A DNA stretch of 64,000 bases from Bog-473 sp963807675 (lineage in GTDB: Bacteria > Actinomycetota > Acidimicrobiia > Acidimicrobiales > RAAP-2): the NCBI GenBank assembly GCA_963807675.1, contig CAWECP010000012.1, positions 310,001 through 374,000 on the forward strand, in the 5' to 3' direction. The number at the start of each line of letters is the position of its first letter. Position 1 is the first letter of the stretch. Positions 26,709 to 35,326 of this stretch are shown here, in pieces. The notes beneath the pieces were generated by a model. It made no database searches, had not been told where the DNA came from, and saw nothing but the letters and a program-made list of their open reading frames with translations. The position numbers were made by a program, and so were the translations under genes.

Positions 26709-27917
26709 ATGACCAGAGTGTCCAGTCAACCTGATGACCTGCATTGGGACCCGTTCGACGAGTCGTTGAAGGATGACCCGCACCCTGTCTGGAAGCGGCT
26801 CCGCGACGAGGCACCGGCGTACTACAACGACGAATACGACTTCTGGGCCCTGAGCCGGTTCGAAGATGTCGAACGGGCCCACCGGGATCCGCAGGGATAC
26901 AGCTCGGCCCACACGACGGTGTTGGAGAGCATGACGGAGGATGCCCTGACCGAGGGGATGATGATCTTCCTCGATCCACCCGAGCACACCGCACTGCGGC
27001 GCCTCGTCTCCAAGGCATTCACCCCACGCCGCGTGGCCGAGCTCGAGGACGAGATCCGAGTCCTCTGCGCCGATCTGCTCGATGCCCAGCGTGATGGGGA
27101 CGGCTTCGACTACGTGCAGGATTTCGGAGCCCGGCTCCCGGCCACCGTCATTGCGATGCTGTTGGGCGTGCCCGCGTCTGACCGCGAGGACGTCCGGCAG
27201 CACATCGACGGCCTGTTCCACATAGAGCCAGGCGTTGGCATGGCCAACGAAGCGTCCATGCAGTCAGCAGGTTGGCTCTTCACGTATCTCGGCCAGCAGG
27301 TCGAGGAACGGAACCGCAAGCCCCGGGACGACATGCTGACCGACCTGGTCCAAGCGGAGATCGTGGGCAACGATGGCACCTCGCGGCGGCTCACCCCCGA
27401 CGAATGCACGGATTTCGGGATCCTTCTGGTCAGTGCGGGCACCGAAACCGTGGCCCGCCTGTTGGGTTGGGCTGGCCTCGTCCTGGCCGATCATCCCGAG
27501 CAGCTGCACGCCTTGACACAGGATGCCTCCCTCATCCCCAACGCGATCGAGGAACTTCTTCGCTACGAGTCCCCATCGCCGGTACAAGGTCGATGGCTGA
27601 CCGAAGAGGTCGAGCTCCACGGGCAACTGCTCCCGGTGAACTCGAAGGTGCTCTTGCTCACGGGTTCGGCTGGCCGGGACGAGCGCGCGTACCCGGAGGC
27701 GGACACGTTCGACATCCGTCGTGACTTTCGCCTCCACGTTGCGTTCGGTTTCGGGATCCACTTCTGTCTCGGCGCGGCCCTGGCCCGCATGGAAGGCAAG
27801 ATCGCGCTCGAAGAGACCTTGAAGCGCTACAAGAGTTGGACGGTGGACAAGGTCCACTCCGTCCCCCTTCACACGAGCACCGTGCGGGGGTATTACAAGT
27901 TGCCGATTGTCGTCTAG
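26709..27917 (+). CDS. Cytochrome P450 (CYP)
   Basis: This soluble bacterial P450 of 402 residues has the I-helix oxygen-binding region VSAGTETVARLLGW, ExxR in EELLR, and the heme loop FGFGIHFCLG with the ligand near Cys353. The N-terminus has no membrane anchor. It needs a ferredoxin and reductase, neither of which is in the window. GGAGAG is five bases before the ATG at 26709. An upstream in-frame start at 26622 would overlap the amidohydrolase and is less likely. P450s in such clusters hydroxylate a methyl or ring carbon at the start of degradation. That role is inferred. Confidence 0.9.
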   Translation: MTRVSSQPDDLHWDPFDESLKDDPHPVWKRLRDEAPAYYNDEYDFWALSRFEDVERAHRDPQGYSSAHTTVLESMTEDALTEGMMIFLDPPEHTALRRLVSKAFTPRRVAELEDEIRVLCADLLDAQRDGDGFDYVQDFGARLPATVIAMLLGVPASDREDVRQHIDGLFHIEPGVGMANEASMQSAGWLFTYLGQQVEERNRKPRDDMLTDLVQAEIVGNDGTSRRLTPDECTDFGILLVSAGTETVARLLGWAGLVLADHPEQLHALTQDASLIPNAIEELLRYESPSPVQGRWLTEEVELHGQLLPVNSKVLLLTGSAGRDERAYPEADTFDIRRDFRLHVAFGFGIHFCLGAALARMEGKIALEETLKRYKSWTVDKVHSVPLHTSTVRGYYKLPIVV

Positions 27918-27972
27918 GTCAGCGACAGGGGACCCCACCGTGAGTGGTCGAATGTTCCGTCCGGGCATCGTC

Positions 27973-27990
27973 CTGTTCTAGCTAGAACAG
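27973..27990. promoter_or_regulatory. Perfect 18-bp palindrome, likely TetR operator
   Basis: CTGTTCTAGCTAGAACAG is a perfect inverted repeat, 140 nt upstream of the TetR start and 55 nt after the P450 stop. A lone TTCTAG half-site follows at 28051-28056. Its composition differs from the AT-rich dyads, so a different regulator, most simply the adjacent TetR, should bind it. Confidence 0.7.
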
Positions 27991-28130
27991 TATTTCAACA
28001 GATCCGCAGCCGAAGGACTAGCGGATTTGGGATCCGAAGTTAGACTGCCCTTCTAGTGGTCGATCTCACCTCTCAGACCGACCGGCGTCGGAATGGATCA
28101 CCTTGAAGATGCGCCGCGGGAGACGTTGAC

Positions 28131-28790
28131 GTGGCGGAACCGGTATCTCCGAACGCATTGACCGAGGGCCAATTGGCGCGCCGCCAGCGCATCATCGACG
28201 CCGGCCTCGTGTTGCTGGAGCGGAACGAATACGACCGCATCCAGATCAAGGACGTGGCCGTGGAGGCTGGGGTCGCGCTCGGGACCCTGTACCACTACTT
28301 TTCGTCCAAGGAACACCTCTTCGCCGAGGTGCTGGTCAAGTGGGCGGCCACACTCCGCTCCAGCCTCGCTCGCCGTCCCCCACAAGGGCTGACGCCTCGG
28401 GAGAAGCTCACCGTGGCACTTCACCGCTCGGTGCGAGCCTTTCAGCACCAACCTCAGCTGGCCCGACTCATCGGGTCACTCGAAATCTCATCGGACCCGT
28501 TCGCCACAGAGATCCTCGAAAGGCTCGACCAGACGACGACCAGCGTCTACATGGAACTGCTCGAAGGCGTGGAGCCGAATCGGGCGCGGACGATCGTCCG
28601 AACCATGGACGCCGTGCTCGATAGCCAGTTGCGTTCGTGGTCCTCCGGCCGTCTGTCGATCACGGGTGTCTATGACTACCTGAGCGAGAGCATCGACCTC
28701 ATCTTCGGAGTCGAGCCCGAGAAGAGGGATGCTCAGATGCACCAGGGCCGCGAGGACCTCGAGGACCTCGATGAACAGAGGATTCCTTGA
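28131..28790 (+). CDS. TetR-family regulator, KstR-like architecture
   Basis: This 219-residue TetR protein has its helix-turn-helix at about residues 17-68 (RRQRIIDAGLVLLERNEYD... GVALGTLYHYFSSKEHLFAEVL). The C-terminal ligand domain, with HRSVRAFQHQPQLARLIGSLE and a long helix around the dimer interface, resembles the KstR group that controls steroid catabolism. The start is the GTG at 28131 with GGGAG upstream. Its stop overlaps the TTG start of the ligase gene, so regulator and ligase are coupled. The 18-bp palindrome upstream suggests autoregulation. The ligand may be a CoA ester made by the downstream ligase, by analogy with KstR. Confidence 0.87.
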   Translation: MAEPVSPNALTEGQLARRQRIIDAGLVLLERNEYDRIQIKDVAVEAGVALGTLYHYFSSKEHLFAEVLVKWAATLRSSLARRPPQGLTPREKLTVALHRSVRAFQHQPQLARLIGSLEISSDPFATEILERLDQTTTSVYMELLEGVEPNRARTIVRTMDAVLDSQLRSWSSGRLSITGVYDYLSESIDLIFGVEPEKRDAQMHQGREDLEDLDEQRIP

Positions 28791-30340
28791 CCACGACCTT
28801 GCCAACCACGTTCTGGGAGCTGCTGGCCCGAGCGGCTAACGACCGACCAGAGGCTCCGGTCGTGTCCGACGATCACGGGCGGTCCTTGACCCGAGCCCAG
28901 CTTCGTGACGCCGCGGCAGCAGCAGCCGCCGGGCTGGCGACTCAAGGGGTCAGAACCGGCTCGATCGTGTCCTGGCAGTTGCCGACGGTGATCGAGTCGG
29001 TGGTCCTCCTGGCCGCGTTGGCGCGGATTGGAGCCATTCAGAACCCTCTGATCCCCATGCTTCGAGAGCGGGAAGTGTCATTCATCACTCAGCAGGTCGG
29101 TACCGAATTGCTGATCGTTCCCGAGGAGTGGAGAGGCTTTCGCCATGGGGACATGGCGAGAGACCTGGCGAAGAAGAGCGGCCTGGCCGTGCTGGAGATC
29201 GATCTGGCAGACCTGAGCACCCGGGCCGCGCCGGAGGAGATCAGGCTCCCGGCTGCCGACCCGGAGACACTCGCGCCGTCACCGTCGTACGACGGCCCGA
29301 GATGGATCTACTACTCCTCGGGCACGACCGCAGATCCCAAGGGCGCGCGTCATACCGACTACAGCATCATGAGCTCGGCCAACGGATTGCTCGACCTCAT
29401 GACGTTGGGCGAGACGGATGTCTACCCAATCCCCTATCCGATCACGCATATCGGTGGCGCAGCCGTTCTCGCCTCGAGCCTTCGAGGCGGCGTCCACCTC
29501 GTTCTCTTCGAGAACTTTGACCCAACGGAGACGCCGGTCCGGATGGCTCTGTACAAGCCCACTGTCCTGGGAACGGCTGTCCCCTTCTTTCGGGCCTATC
29601 TGGACACAGCGCGTCGGCGCGACGATGAGCCCCTCTTTCCGTCCCTCCGGTTCGGGTGTTTCGGCGGGGCCCCAGTCCCCAGCGAGATCCACGCCGAAAT
29701 GCGGTCGACGTTCGACGTGCCCCTTGTGGGCAGCTGGGGCCTCACCGAATTTCCCAATGCCACATCCGCAACGCCGAACGACTCCGTGGAGATCGTCACG
29801 ACGTCAGTCGGACGGCCGGCGACGGAAGTCTCGATCCGCGCCGTCGACGCCAACGGCGAGGTGTGTGGGGCGGCACAAGAGGGAGAGTTGCTACTGCGCG
29901 GCCCGCAATGCTTCTCCGGCTACGTCGATGCCACCTTGAACGACTCGGCAATCGATGCCGATGGATGGTTTCATACGGGCGACCTCGGCACGATCGACCA
30001 GGCGGGAAACGTCCGCATCACGGGTCGTCTCAAGGACATCATCATTCGGAACGCTGAGAACATCTCGGTGGTCGAGGTCGAGGAGTTGCTCTACCGCCAT
30101 CCCGCCGTCGCCGATGCGGCCGTGCTCGGCGCTCCGGACCAGCGCACGGGAGAGCGGGTCGTCGCCTTTGTGGTGCTCCAGGACGGGAGCGACGTCGGCC
30201 TGACCGAGATCCGCGAGCACTGCCGCCTGCAGGGCCTCGCGGTCCAGAAGTGCCCCGAACAGCTCGAGGTCGTCGAGGCGATTCCCAGGAACGCGATGGG
30301 CAAGGTCCTCAAGCAGGATCTGCGCGGGCGCCTGGCGTAG
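28787..30340 (+). CDS. Acyl-CoA synthetase (AMP-forming)
   Basis: This 517-residue acid-CoA ligase begins at a TTG overlapping the TetR stop in TTGA. It has YYSSGTTADPKGARHT as the phosphate loop, GSWGLTEFPNATSA, HTGDLGTIDQAGNVRITGRLKDIIIRNAENIS and C-terminal RNAMGKVLKQDL with the catalytic Lys. The GSWGLTE motif differs from the usual YGxTE, and the set resembles cyclohexanecarboxylate- or FadD-like ligases. It is translationally coupled to its probable regulator, so it may make the inducing acyl-CoA. Confidence 0.86.
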   Translation: MTTTLPTTFWELLARAANDRPEAPVVSDDHGRSLTRAQLRDAAAAAAAGLATQGVRTGSIVSWQLPTVIESVVLLAALARIGAIQNPLIPMLREREVSFITQQVGTELLIVPEEWRGFRHGDMARDLAKKSGLAVLEIDLADLSTRAAPEEIRLPAADPETLAPSPSYDGPRWIYYSSGTTADPKGARHTDYSIMSSANGLLDLMTLGETDVYPIPYPITHIGGAAVLASSLRGGVHLVLFENFDPTETPVRMALYKPTVLGTAVPFFRAYLDTARRRDDEPLFPSLRFGCFGGAPVPSEIHAEMRSTFDVPLVGSWGLTEFPNATSATPNDSVEIVTTSVGRPATEVSIRAVDANGEVCGAAQEGELLLRGPQCFSGYVDATLNDSAIDADGWFHTGDLGTIDQAGNVRITGRLKDIIIRNAENISVVEVEELLYRHPAVADAAVLGAPDQRTGERVVAFVVLQDGSDVGLTEIREHCRLQGLAVQKCPEQLEVVEAIPRNAMGKVLKQDLRGRLA

Positions 30341-30355
30341 CCGAGTTGGACGGTC

Positions 30356-30397
30356 GGAGGCGAGCGGCGCCTCCACCCGGTGACCTTCGGGTTACCG
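30356..30397. terminator. Double hairpin between convergent genes
   Basis: GGAGGCG (30356-30362) pairs with CGCCTCC (30368-30374). A second hairpin, CGGTGACC with GGTTACCG around a TTCG tetraloop, spans 30378-30397 and overlaps the crotonase stop. Placed between convergent genes, they are a good bidirectional terminator candidate. Confidence 0.55.
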
Positions 30398-31195
30398 CAA
30401 TTTCCATCCCTTTTGCTTCTGCTGGGCGAAGATCTCCTGCCCTTCGCGGAGGGCCCGGGCGCTCGTGCCAAGCTGAAGAAAGACGTTTCCGAGGCCCAGG
30501 GCCTGGTCGGGTGAAAGGTTCCGCGCCGCCCACAGGGTCCGTAACGTAGCTTGCACACTCGTCGCCGGTTGGGCCGCGATGATCTCAGCCAGTTCCCGAC
30601 TTGCCGTCTGGAGCTTTTCTGAAGCGACAACCTCGGAGACCAGCCCCGTCTCTCGGGCGGTGTGGGCCGACATGCGCTCGCGATTGCCCACCAGGCTCAT
30701 ACGTACCAGGTCCCCGAACGCCATCCTGTTCGTCAGCAGGATGGGCTCGTACACCGCCGTCATGGCGTACGTGACATGCGGGTCGAAGAAAGTGGCACTG
30801 TCGGCCGCAATGATGATGTCGCTCTCGCCGAGGAGGTAGAACCCACCGCCGCAGGCCATGCCGTTCACCGCAGCAATAACGGGCTTCCACAACCCTTGGC
30901 CCTTCGGGCCGATCCGCTGCCCCGGATCGTCGTAGGTGAAGGGATCGAACTCATCAGTGGGTATGTCGCCACGATCGATCCCGGTGCAAAAGGCCTTATC
31001 CCCCGCACCGGTCAAGACGACGACCCGAACGTCATCATCGAGTCTGATGTGACGCCACAACGACGCAAGCTCTTCTTGCATTCGTTCGTTGAAGGCGTTG
31101 TGCACTTCAGGCCGATTCAATGTTACGAAAGCGACGTGGTCATGCACGGAGTAGACGATCGTAGTGAGATCGTCTGGAATGACCAGGCTGCTCAT
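30392..31195 (-). CDS. Enoyl-CoA hydratase family protein (atypical active site)
   Basis: This 267-residue crotonase has NGMACGGGFYLLGESDIIIA at the oxyanion hole and FFDPHVTYAMTAVYEPILLTNRM at the catalytic region. It therefore belongs to the same atypical subfamily as the tandem pair at 16-18 kb. The ATG at 31195 is preferred over the long upstream frame because TATGTT lies six bases ahead of it on the minus strand, a leaderless promoter, and MSSLVIPDDLTTIVY is a normal crotonase start. It is divergent from the SDR gene at 31425. Confidence 0.82.
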   Translation of the reverse strand: MSSLVIPDDLTTIVYSVHDHVAFVTLNRPEVHNAFNERMQEELASLWRHIRLDDDVRVVVLTGAGDKAFCTGIDRGDIPTDEFDPFTYDDPGQRIGPKGQGLWKPVIAAVNGMACGGGFYLLGESDIIIAADSATFFDPHVTYAMTAVYEPILLTNRMAFGDLVRMSLVGNRERMSAHTARETGLVSEVVASEKLQTASRELAEIIAAQPATSVQATLRTLWAARNLSPDQALGLGNVFLQLGTSARALREGQEIFAQQKQKGWKLR

Positions 31196-31201
31196 CGGCC
31201 G

Positions 31202-31207
31202 AACATA
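31202..31207 (-). promoter_or_regulatory. -10 box of a leaderless crotonase gene
   Basis: On the minus strand TATGTT is followed by six bases (CGGCCG) and the ATG at 31195. There is no purine-rich ribosome site, which fits leaderless initiation. Confidence 0.5.
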
Positions 31208-31315
31208 GCAAAGGCCGACAGCGCCACTGCAACCGCTTCCGAGTCCGTCACGAGACGTGCTGGGGCGTCGCAACGCCGTGCGCACACACCACCGTCTGAC
31301 CGAACACCGATTAAA

Positions 31316-31328
31316 CAATATAATATGC
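31316..31328 (+). promoter_or_regulatory. AT-rich dyad site 8 between divergent genes
   Basis: The plus strand reads CAATAT-A-ATATGC, and the minus strand reads GCATAT-T-ATATTG, close to the shared element. It contains TATAAT at 31319-31324 (plus). It lies about 100 nt before the SDR start and 120 nt before the crotonase start. Confidence 0.55.
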
Positions 31329-31424
31329 AATCCGGCCCGCGGGCGGCCAACCCGCCACCATCGGATCCGATGCGGAACCGACGAGAGAAGAGGAGCGGCC
31401 CATGACGGAACGCGCACCGGCATC

Positions 31425-32210
31425 GTGACCGACATCACCGAGGGGACGGTGGACGTCAATCAGCTCTTCCGCCTCGACGGCCGGGTCGCCCTCATCACGG
31501 GAGGTACCCGCGGGATTGGCCGCGCCATCGCGGAAGGGCTCGGCCGTGCCGGGGCTCGTGTGGTGGTCGCCAGTCGAAAGCCTGACGCCTGCGCGGCCGC
31601 GGAGGCGGAACTCTGTGCTGCGGGCATCGACGCGGTTGGCATTGCCTGCCACATGGGATCGTTGGACGATGTGCGAGCCCTCGTGGCTGCCACCGGGGAC
31701 CGGTTCGGTGGGATCGACGTCATCGTGAACAATGCGGCGAATGCCCTGGCTGAACCCATCGGGAGCTTTTCGGAGGCCGGTTTCACCAAGTCGATCGAGG
31801 TCAATGTCAAGGGCCCGATCTTTTTGGTCCAAGAGGCCCTGCCCTACTTGCGCGCCTCGGAGCATGCGTCGGTCATCAACTTGGTCTCGGCCGGCGCCTG
31901 GCTGTTCTCGGCAACCGTCGCCCACTACGCCGCCGCGAAGTCGGCCATGGTCTCCTACACCAAGGCCCTCGCCGCCGGACTGGCGCCTGACGGCATTCGC
32001 GTCAACGCCATTGCTCCCGGATCCGTCGACACCGACATGGTGCGCCAGACGGGAGCGGTCGCGACCTCGAATATGGCCGCCGCATGCCTGATGCGAAGAG
32101 TTGCGCACGCCCACGAGATGGTGGGTCCGGCGCTCTTCCTCGCCAGCGACGCGTCGAGTTACGTGACCGGCACCGTGGTCCATGCCGATGGCGGATTGGT
32201 GACCCGCTGA
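31425..32210 (+). CDS. SDR-family oxidoreductase
   Basis: This classical SDR of about 261 residues shows TGGTRGIG, NNAANALAEPIGS, a Ser-containing LVSAGAW strand and the YAAAK catalytic pair, and ends VVHADGGLVTR. It would oxidise a hydroxyacyl-CoA or alcohol with NAD(P). The GTG at 31425 overlaps the stop of an eight-codon frame (MTERAPAS) that begins at ATG 31402 just after AGAGGAG. If one G is missing at 31425, that ATG is the true start and the protein begins MTERAPASVTDITEG. I judge this likely. A further candidate start is the GTG at 31449. The gene follows dyad site 8 and precedes a SnoaL-like gene by 56 nt. Confidence 0.8.
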   Translation: MTDITEGTVDVNQLFRLDGRVALITGGTRGIGRAIAEGLGRAGARVVVASRKPDACAAAEAELCAAGIDAVGIACHMGSLDDVRALVAATGDRFGGIDVIVNNAANALAEPIGSFSEAGFTKSIEVNVKGPIFLVQEALPYLRASEHASVINLVSAGAWLFSATVAHYAAAKSAMVSYTKALAAGLAPDGIRVNAIAPGSVDTDMVRQTGAVATSNMAAACLMRRVAHAHEMVGPALFLASDASSYVTGTVVHADGGLVTR

Positions 32211-32266
32211 GCGACTGAGCACGTGCCGTCCCGTCTCGGTGTACGACGAGTCCAACCGGAGGAACC

Positions 32267-32704
32267 ATGACAGAGACCGAATTCGGCCAGGAAGCCCGCT
32301 TGCGGCGCCTCGAGGACCTGGAAGAGATCCGCCAGCTGTTCGTCGACTACGGGCATCTGCTCGACCTGGGTGACTATGCCGCCTATGCCCAGCTGTTCGC
32401 CGAGGACGGTGAGCTCATGCTCGGGCCGCTCGGCCGGGCCAAGGGGCCGCAGGAGATCGAGGCCATGATGGTCCGCGTCGGTGGAACCAGCTCCCTCCAT
32501 CTCATCACGAGCCCCATCGTGACGCTCGACGGGGACCAGGCCTCAGCCCGGGTCATGTGGACGGTCATCAACCGGGCCGAGGACGGTACTCCGGTGGTCG
32601 GCATGATCGGCCATCACGAGGACGAGCTCGTGCGTGAGGGCAGGCGCTGGCGATTCCGGCTTCGACGGGGATTCGTCGAGATACCGAGCGCCGTCCGCCG
32701 GTAG
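32267..32704 (+). CDS. SnoaL-like (NTF2-fold) protein
   Basis: This 145-residue single-domain protein of the SnoaL-like cone fold begins LRRLEDLEEIRQLFVDYGHLLDLGDYAAYAQLF, typical of the SnoaL_4 group found with catabolic SDRs and hydratases. Members include dehydratases, isomerases and limonene-epoxide-type hydrolases, and many have no known activity. AGGA lies six bases before the ATG. It follows the SDR in the same direction and is convergent with the next SDR. No catalytic Asp/His pair could be assigned with confidence. Confidence 0.8.
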   Translation: MTETEFGQEARLRRLEDLEEIRQLFVDYGHLLDLGDYAAYAQLFAEDGELMLGPLGRAKGPQEIEAMMVRVGGTSSLHLITSPIVTLDGDQASARVMWTVINRAEDGTPVVGMIGHHEDELVREGRRWRFRLRRGFVEIPSAVRR

Positions 32705-32776
32705 CCCGACCCGGGTGGCGCGATCGTTCGTGAGCTGGGACGGGAAGCGTCGCGGGCACGCGTTCTGCGATGGGTC

Positions 32777-33610
32777 TCAGGTGAAGTCGGAGCCACCGTC
32801 GACGTTGACATCGGCCCCGGTCATGTAGCTGTTCAACCGGGAAGCGAGGAAGACGATGACGGGACCGATCTCGGCCGGGCTCCCGGCACGCCCTAGGTAG
32901 GCGGGGTGGCCAAAGTCCTCCGCGATGACGCGCATGGCATCCGTGAGGCTGTCGGCGTCCACGTCACGTTCAGGGGGAAGGGACCGCAGATACCCTCGCA
33001 TCCCTTCCGAGAGGAACGAGCCGGGCGAGACGGTGTTGACGAGAATGCCATCGGGCGCGAGCGACTGCGACAGGTTCTTCGTGAGGCTGGTCAGGGCCGC
33101 CTTCGCTGCGGTGTAGGCGACCAGGTCCGGGCCCTGCCGCTTGGTGGAGTGGGCCGAGACGTTGACGATCCGAGCGAAGGAACCGCGGCGAAGCAGCGGG
33201 AGGGCGCGGCGGATGGTGCGGACCGCGCTCAGAACCCCGATGTCGAAGGTGGCGTGCCACTCGTCGTCGTCGAGTCCCTCAAACGGACCGACCCCGACGT
33301 CCACTGGTCCCGCGGCGTTGACGAGGACCTCCAGCCCGTCCCACCGCTGGCCGAGACGGTCTAGCGCCGTGTTGACCTCGGCCAGGCTCGTGAGGTCCGC
33401 CAACAAGGGCAGGCTCTCCGGGCTCCCGGCTGACAGCAAAGCGGAGATCGTCTCGTCGAGCGCCTCGCCGGAACGGGCGAGCACCGCCACGCGGGCACCT
33501 TCCCGGGCAAAGGCCTCGGCGGCGGCCCGACCCATACCCTTCGAGCCGCCAGCCACCAGGACACGCGCGTCCGCCAGTCCGAGATCCACTTCGTTCCTCC
33601 TCGTCGCCAT
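32777..33610 (-). CDS. SDR-family oxidoreductase
   Basis: This 277-residue SDR has AGGSKGMG as the cofactor motif, NAAGPVDVG, NVSAHSTKRQGPDLVAYTAAK with catalytic Ser/Tyr/Lys, and ends VNVDGGSDFT. It resembles 3-oxoacyl-ACP-reductase-like dehydrogenases. The start at ATG 33610 is chosen because GGAGG precedes it. The longer frame from 33691 has no ribosome site. It is divergent from the ABC transporter binding-protein gene across dyad site 6, which places an importer and a dehydrogenase under a shared control region. Confidence 0.84.
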   Translation of the reverse strand: MATRRNEVDLGLADARVLVAGGSKGMGRAAAEAFAREGARVAVLARSGEALDETISALLSAGSPESLPLLADLTSLAEVNTALDRLGQRWDGLEVLVNAAGPVDVGVGPFEGLDDDEWHATFDIGVLSAVRTIRRALPLLRRGSFARIVNVSAHSTKRQGPDLVAYTAAKAALTSLTKNLSQSLAPDGILVNTVSPGSFLSEGMRGYLRSLPPERDVDADSLTDAMRVIAEDFGHPAYLGRAGSPAEIGPVIVFLASRLNSYMTGADVNVDGGSDFT

Positions 33611-33683
33611 CCTGCCTCCTCCGCTGCCAGGGGGGCAGATGACACAGCCCTCTTCGATGCTATTGCGCCATCCCATCTCTCGT

Positions 33684-33696
33684 ATATACAATATTC
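33684..33696 (+). promoter_or_regulatory. AT-rich dyad site 6 between SDR and ABC importer genes
   Basis: The sequence reads ATATAC-A-ATATTC, preceded by TCGT, with TACAAT at 33687-33692 as a plus-strand -10 candidate. It lies 73 nt from the SDR ATG (33610) and 145 nt from the binding-protein ATG (33842). Confidence 0.55.
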
Positions 33697-33841
33697 AATC
33701 GGATTCCGGGGTGCCAGCAGCGAGGTCCAATTTCTGTGCCTGTTCTCTCGCCTCGCCTCGCCTTTGCGGCGCGACCCCCGCTTCGGTCGGGTTGCTGATT
33801 GAATATCGCCGATCACAAGCTGCTCTGGGGAGGGTGTGAGG

Positions 33842-35239
33842 ATGTTCTCGAAAGGACTAGCCGGGCTTCGACAGTCGGCGCTGCCAATTGCCATGGCGAC
33901 CCTTATGGTTGCCGGGACGTACGTCGCGCTCTCGTCGACGACCGCGGGCGCGGCGACGTCGGCCAGCCGGACGTTGTCGTCCAGCGTCCCCACCAACGGC
34001 GTCTGGCCCGGGGTCGGCAAGATCTGCGAACCGGGACCCGGCGGCGCCTCCTCGGTGCGGGGCGTGGGCGACAAGACCATCAACATCGCCGTGTTCAACG
34101 ACGCCGCCAACACCATTGAGCCGGGGCTCGAGGCCGAATTCCCCCAGCAGGCCCAGGCGTTCGCGGACTGGTGCAACGCCTCGGGTGGCATCGACGGCCG
34201 CAAGATCGTGATCGACAACCGTGACGCCGCGCTGTTCAACGCCGCGCAGGAGGCAACCGCGGCCTGCCAGAGCGACTTCATGGCGGTCGGGGGCGGCATG
34301 GCCCTCGACCAGCCATCGGTCCCCATCCGTGAGCAGTGCGGGCTCGGACAGATCAGCGGCTACGTCGTCTCCAACGCCTCCGATCTGGCCTCCGACCAGG
34401 TGGACCCGAGCGGCATCAACACGGACTCGGTGACCGCAGGATGGTTCGGCGCGCTGGCCAAGGCCTACCCGAGCGCGGTCAAGGAGGCCGGCATGGGCGG
34501 GGCCGACACCCCCTCGGTCCTCGAGCCCGAAACGAAGTACGAGTTCGGCGCCGAGGCGCAGGGCTGGAAGGTCGCCGACTTCCTCGAGCCCCCGGTCACG
34601 GTGGAGAACTGGGCGCCCTACGTCGAGGACTATCAGGCCAAGGGGGTCGAGGCCCTGTGGCCCGCCGACACGGACGCCTTCACCCCCTTCGCCCAGGCGA
34701 TGACCACCGCCGGCTACCACCCCGCCTTCATTTTGCTGGGGACCCAGTTCGCCAACACCCAGACGCAGCAAGCCGTGGCCGCGAACCCCAGTCTGCCGCC
34801 GGTCTACGTCGAGACGTCGTGGTGGCCGCTCGCGTTGGCCTCGCAGAACCCCTCGACCGAGCAGCTCGTCAAGACCATGCACACCTACGCCAAGGGCGAC
34901 ACCATCGACTTCGACGACGAGGAGGGAGCCGAGGCGTGGCTCCTGTGGGCGAAGGCCGCCTCGGCCTGTGGCGCCGACCTCACGGTGACGTGCGTGCTGA
35001 ACAACGCCGCGGCGGTGAAGAACTGGGATGCCGGCGGCATCGAGGCGCCGATTCCCACCTTGACGCTTTCGAACAAGGACCCCCAGCCCTCGCCGTGCTT
35101 CGCCATCCTGAAGATGAGCGCCAAGGGGATCGCCTACGACAAGGCGATCACCAAGCCCACACAGTCCATCTGGAACTGCAACCCCAAGAACGTCGTGCAG
35201 CTGACCGCCCAACAGCAGGCGCAACTGAACTCCTTGTGA
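33842..35239 (+). CDS. ABC transporter substrate-binding protein (branched-chain-amino-acid type)
   Basis: This 465-residue type I binding protein has an N-terminal signal (hydrophobic PIAMATLMVAGTYVA, cleavage probably after the GAATS region near residue 40). The mature domain starts VGDKTINIAVFNDAANTIEPG and includes FADWCNASGGIDGRKIVIDNRD, the classic LivJ-family signature. GGGGAGGG sits seven bases before ATG 33842, which is therefore preferred over the GTG at 33836. It is followed by the permease and both ATPases, a full HAAT importer. In a catabolic island such importers usually carry aromatic or alicyclic acids rather than leucine. That is inference. Confidence 0.88.
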   Translation: MFSKGLAGLRQSALPIAMATLMVAGTYVALSSTTAGAATSASRTLSSSVPTNGVWPGVGKICEPGPGGASSVRGVGDKTINIAVFNDAANTIEPGLEAEFPQQAQAFADWCNASGGIDGRKIVIDNRDAALFNAAQEATAACQSDFMAVGGGMALDQPSVPIREQCGLGQISGYVVSNASDLASDQVDPSGINTDSVTAGWFGALAKAYPSAVKEAGMGGADTPSVLEPETKYEFGAEAQGWKVADFLEPPVTVENWAPYVEDYQAKGVEALWPADTDAFTPFAQAMTTAGYHPAFILLGTQFANTQTQQAVAANPSLPPVYVETSWWPLALASQNPSTEQLVKTMHTYAKGDTIDFDDEEGAEAWLLWAKAASACGADLTVTCVLNNAAAVKNWDAGGIEAPIPTLTLSNKDPQPSPCFAILKMSAKGIAYDKAITKPTQSIWNCNPKNVVQLTAQQQAQLNSL

Positions 35240-35326
35240 GCAGGGGTCCGGCCAACCGCCGCGGGTGGACACAAATTGCATAGTCTGGCCCGGGCTGGCG
35301 ACTGATCATTCTGTCGGGGGACGGCT

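Noticed and set aside
27973..27990. Palindrome as a KstR operator
   Set aside because: The KstR consensus has TAGAAC then GTTCTA. Here the half-sites are in the other order, so only a TetR operator in general is claimed.
33857..35281. 474-codon antisense frame over the ABC binding-protein gene
   Set aside because: Low-complexity composition typical of an antisense shadow. The plus-strand gene has a signal peptide and family motifs.
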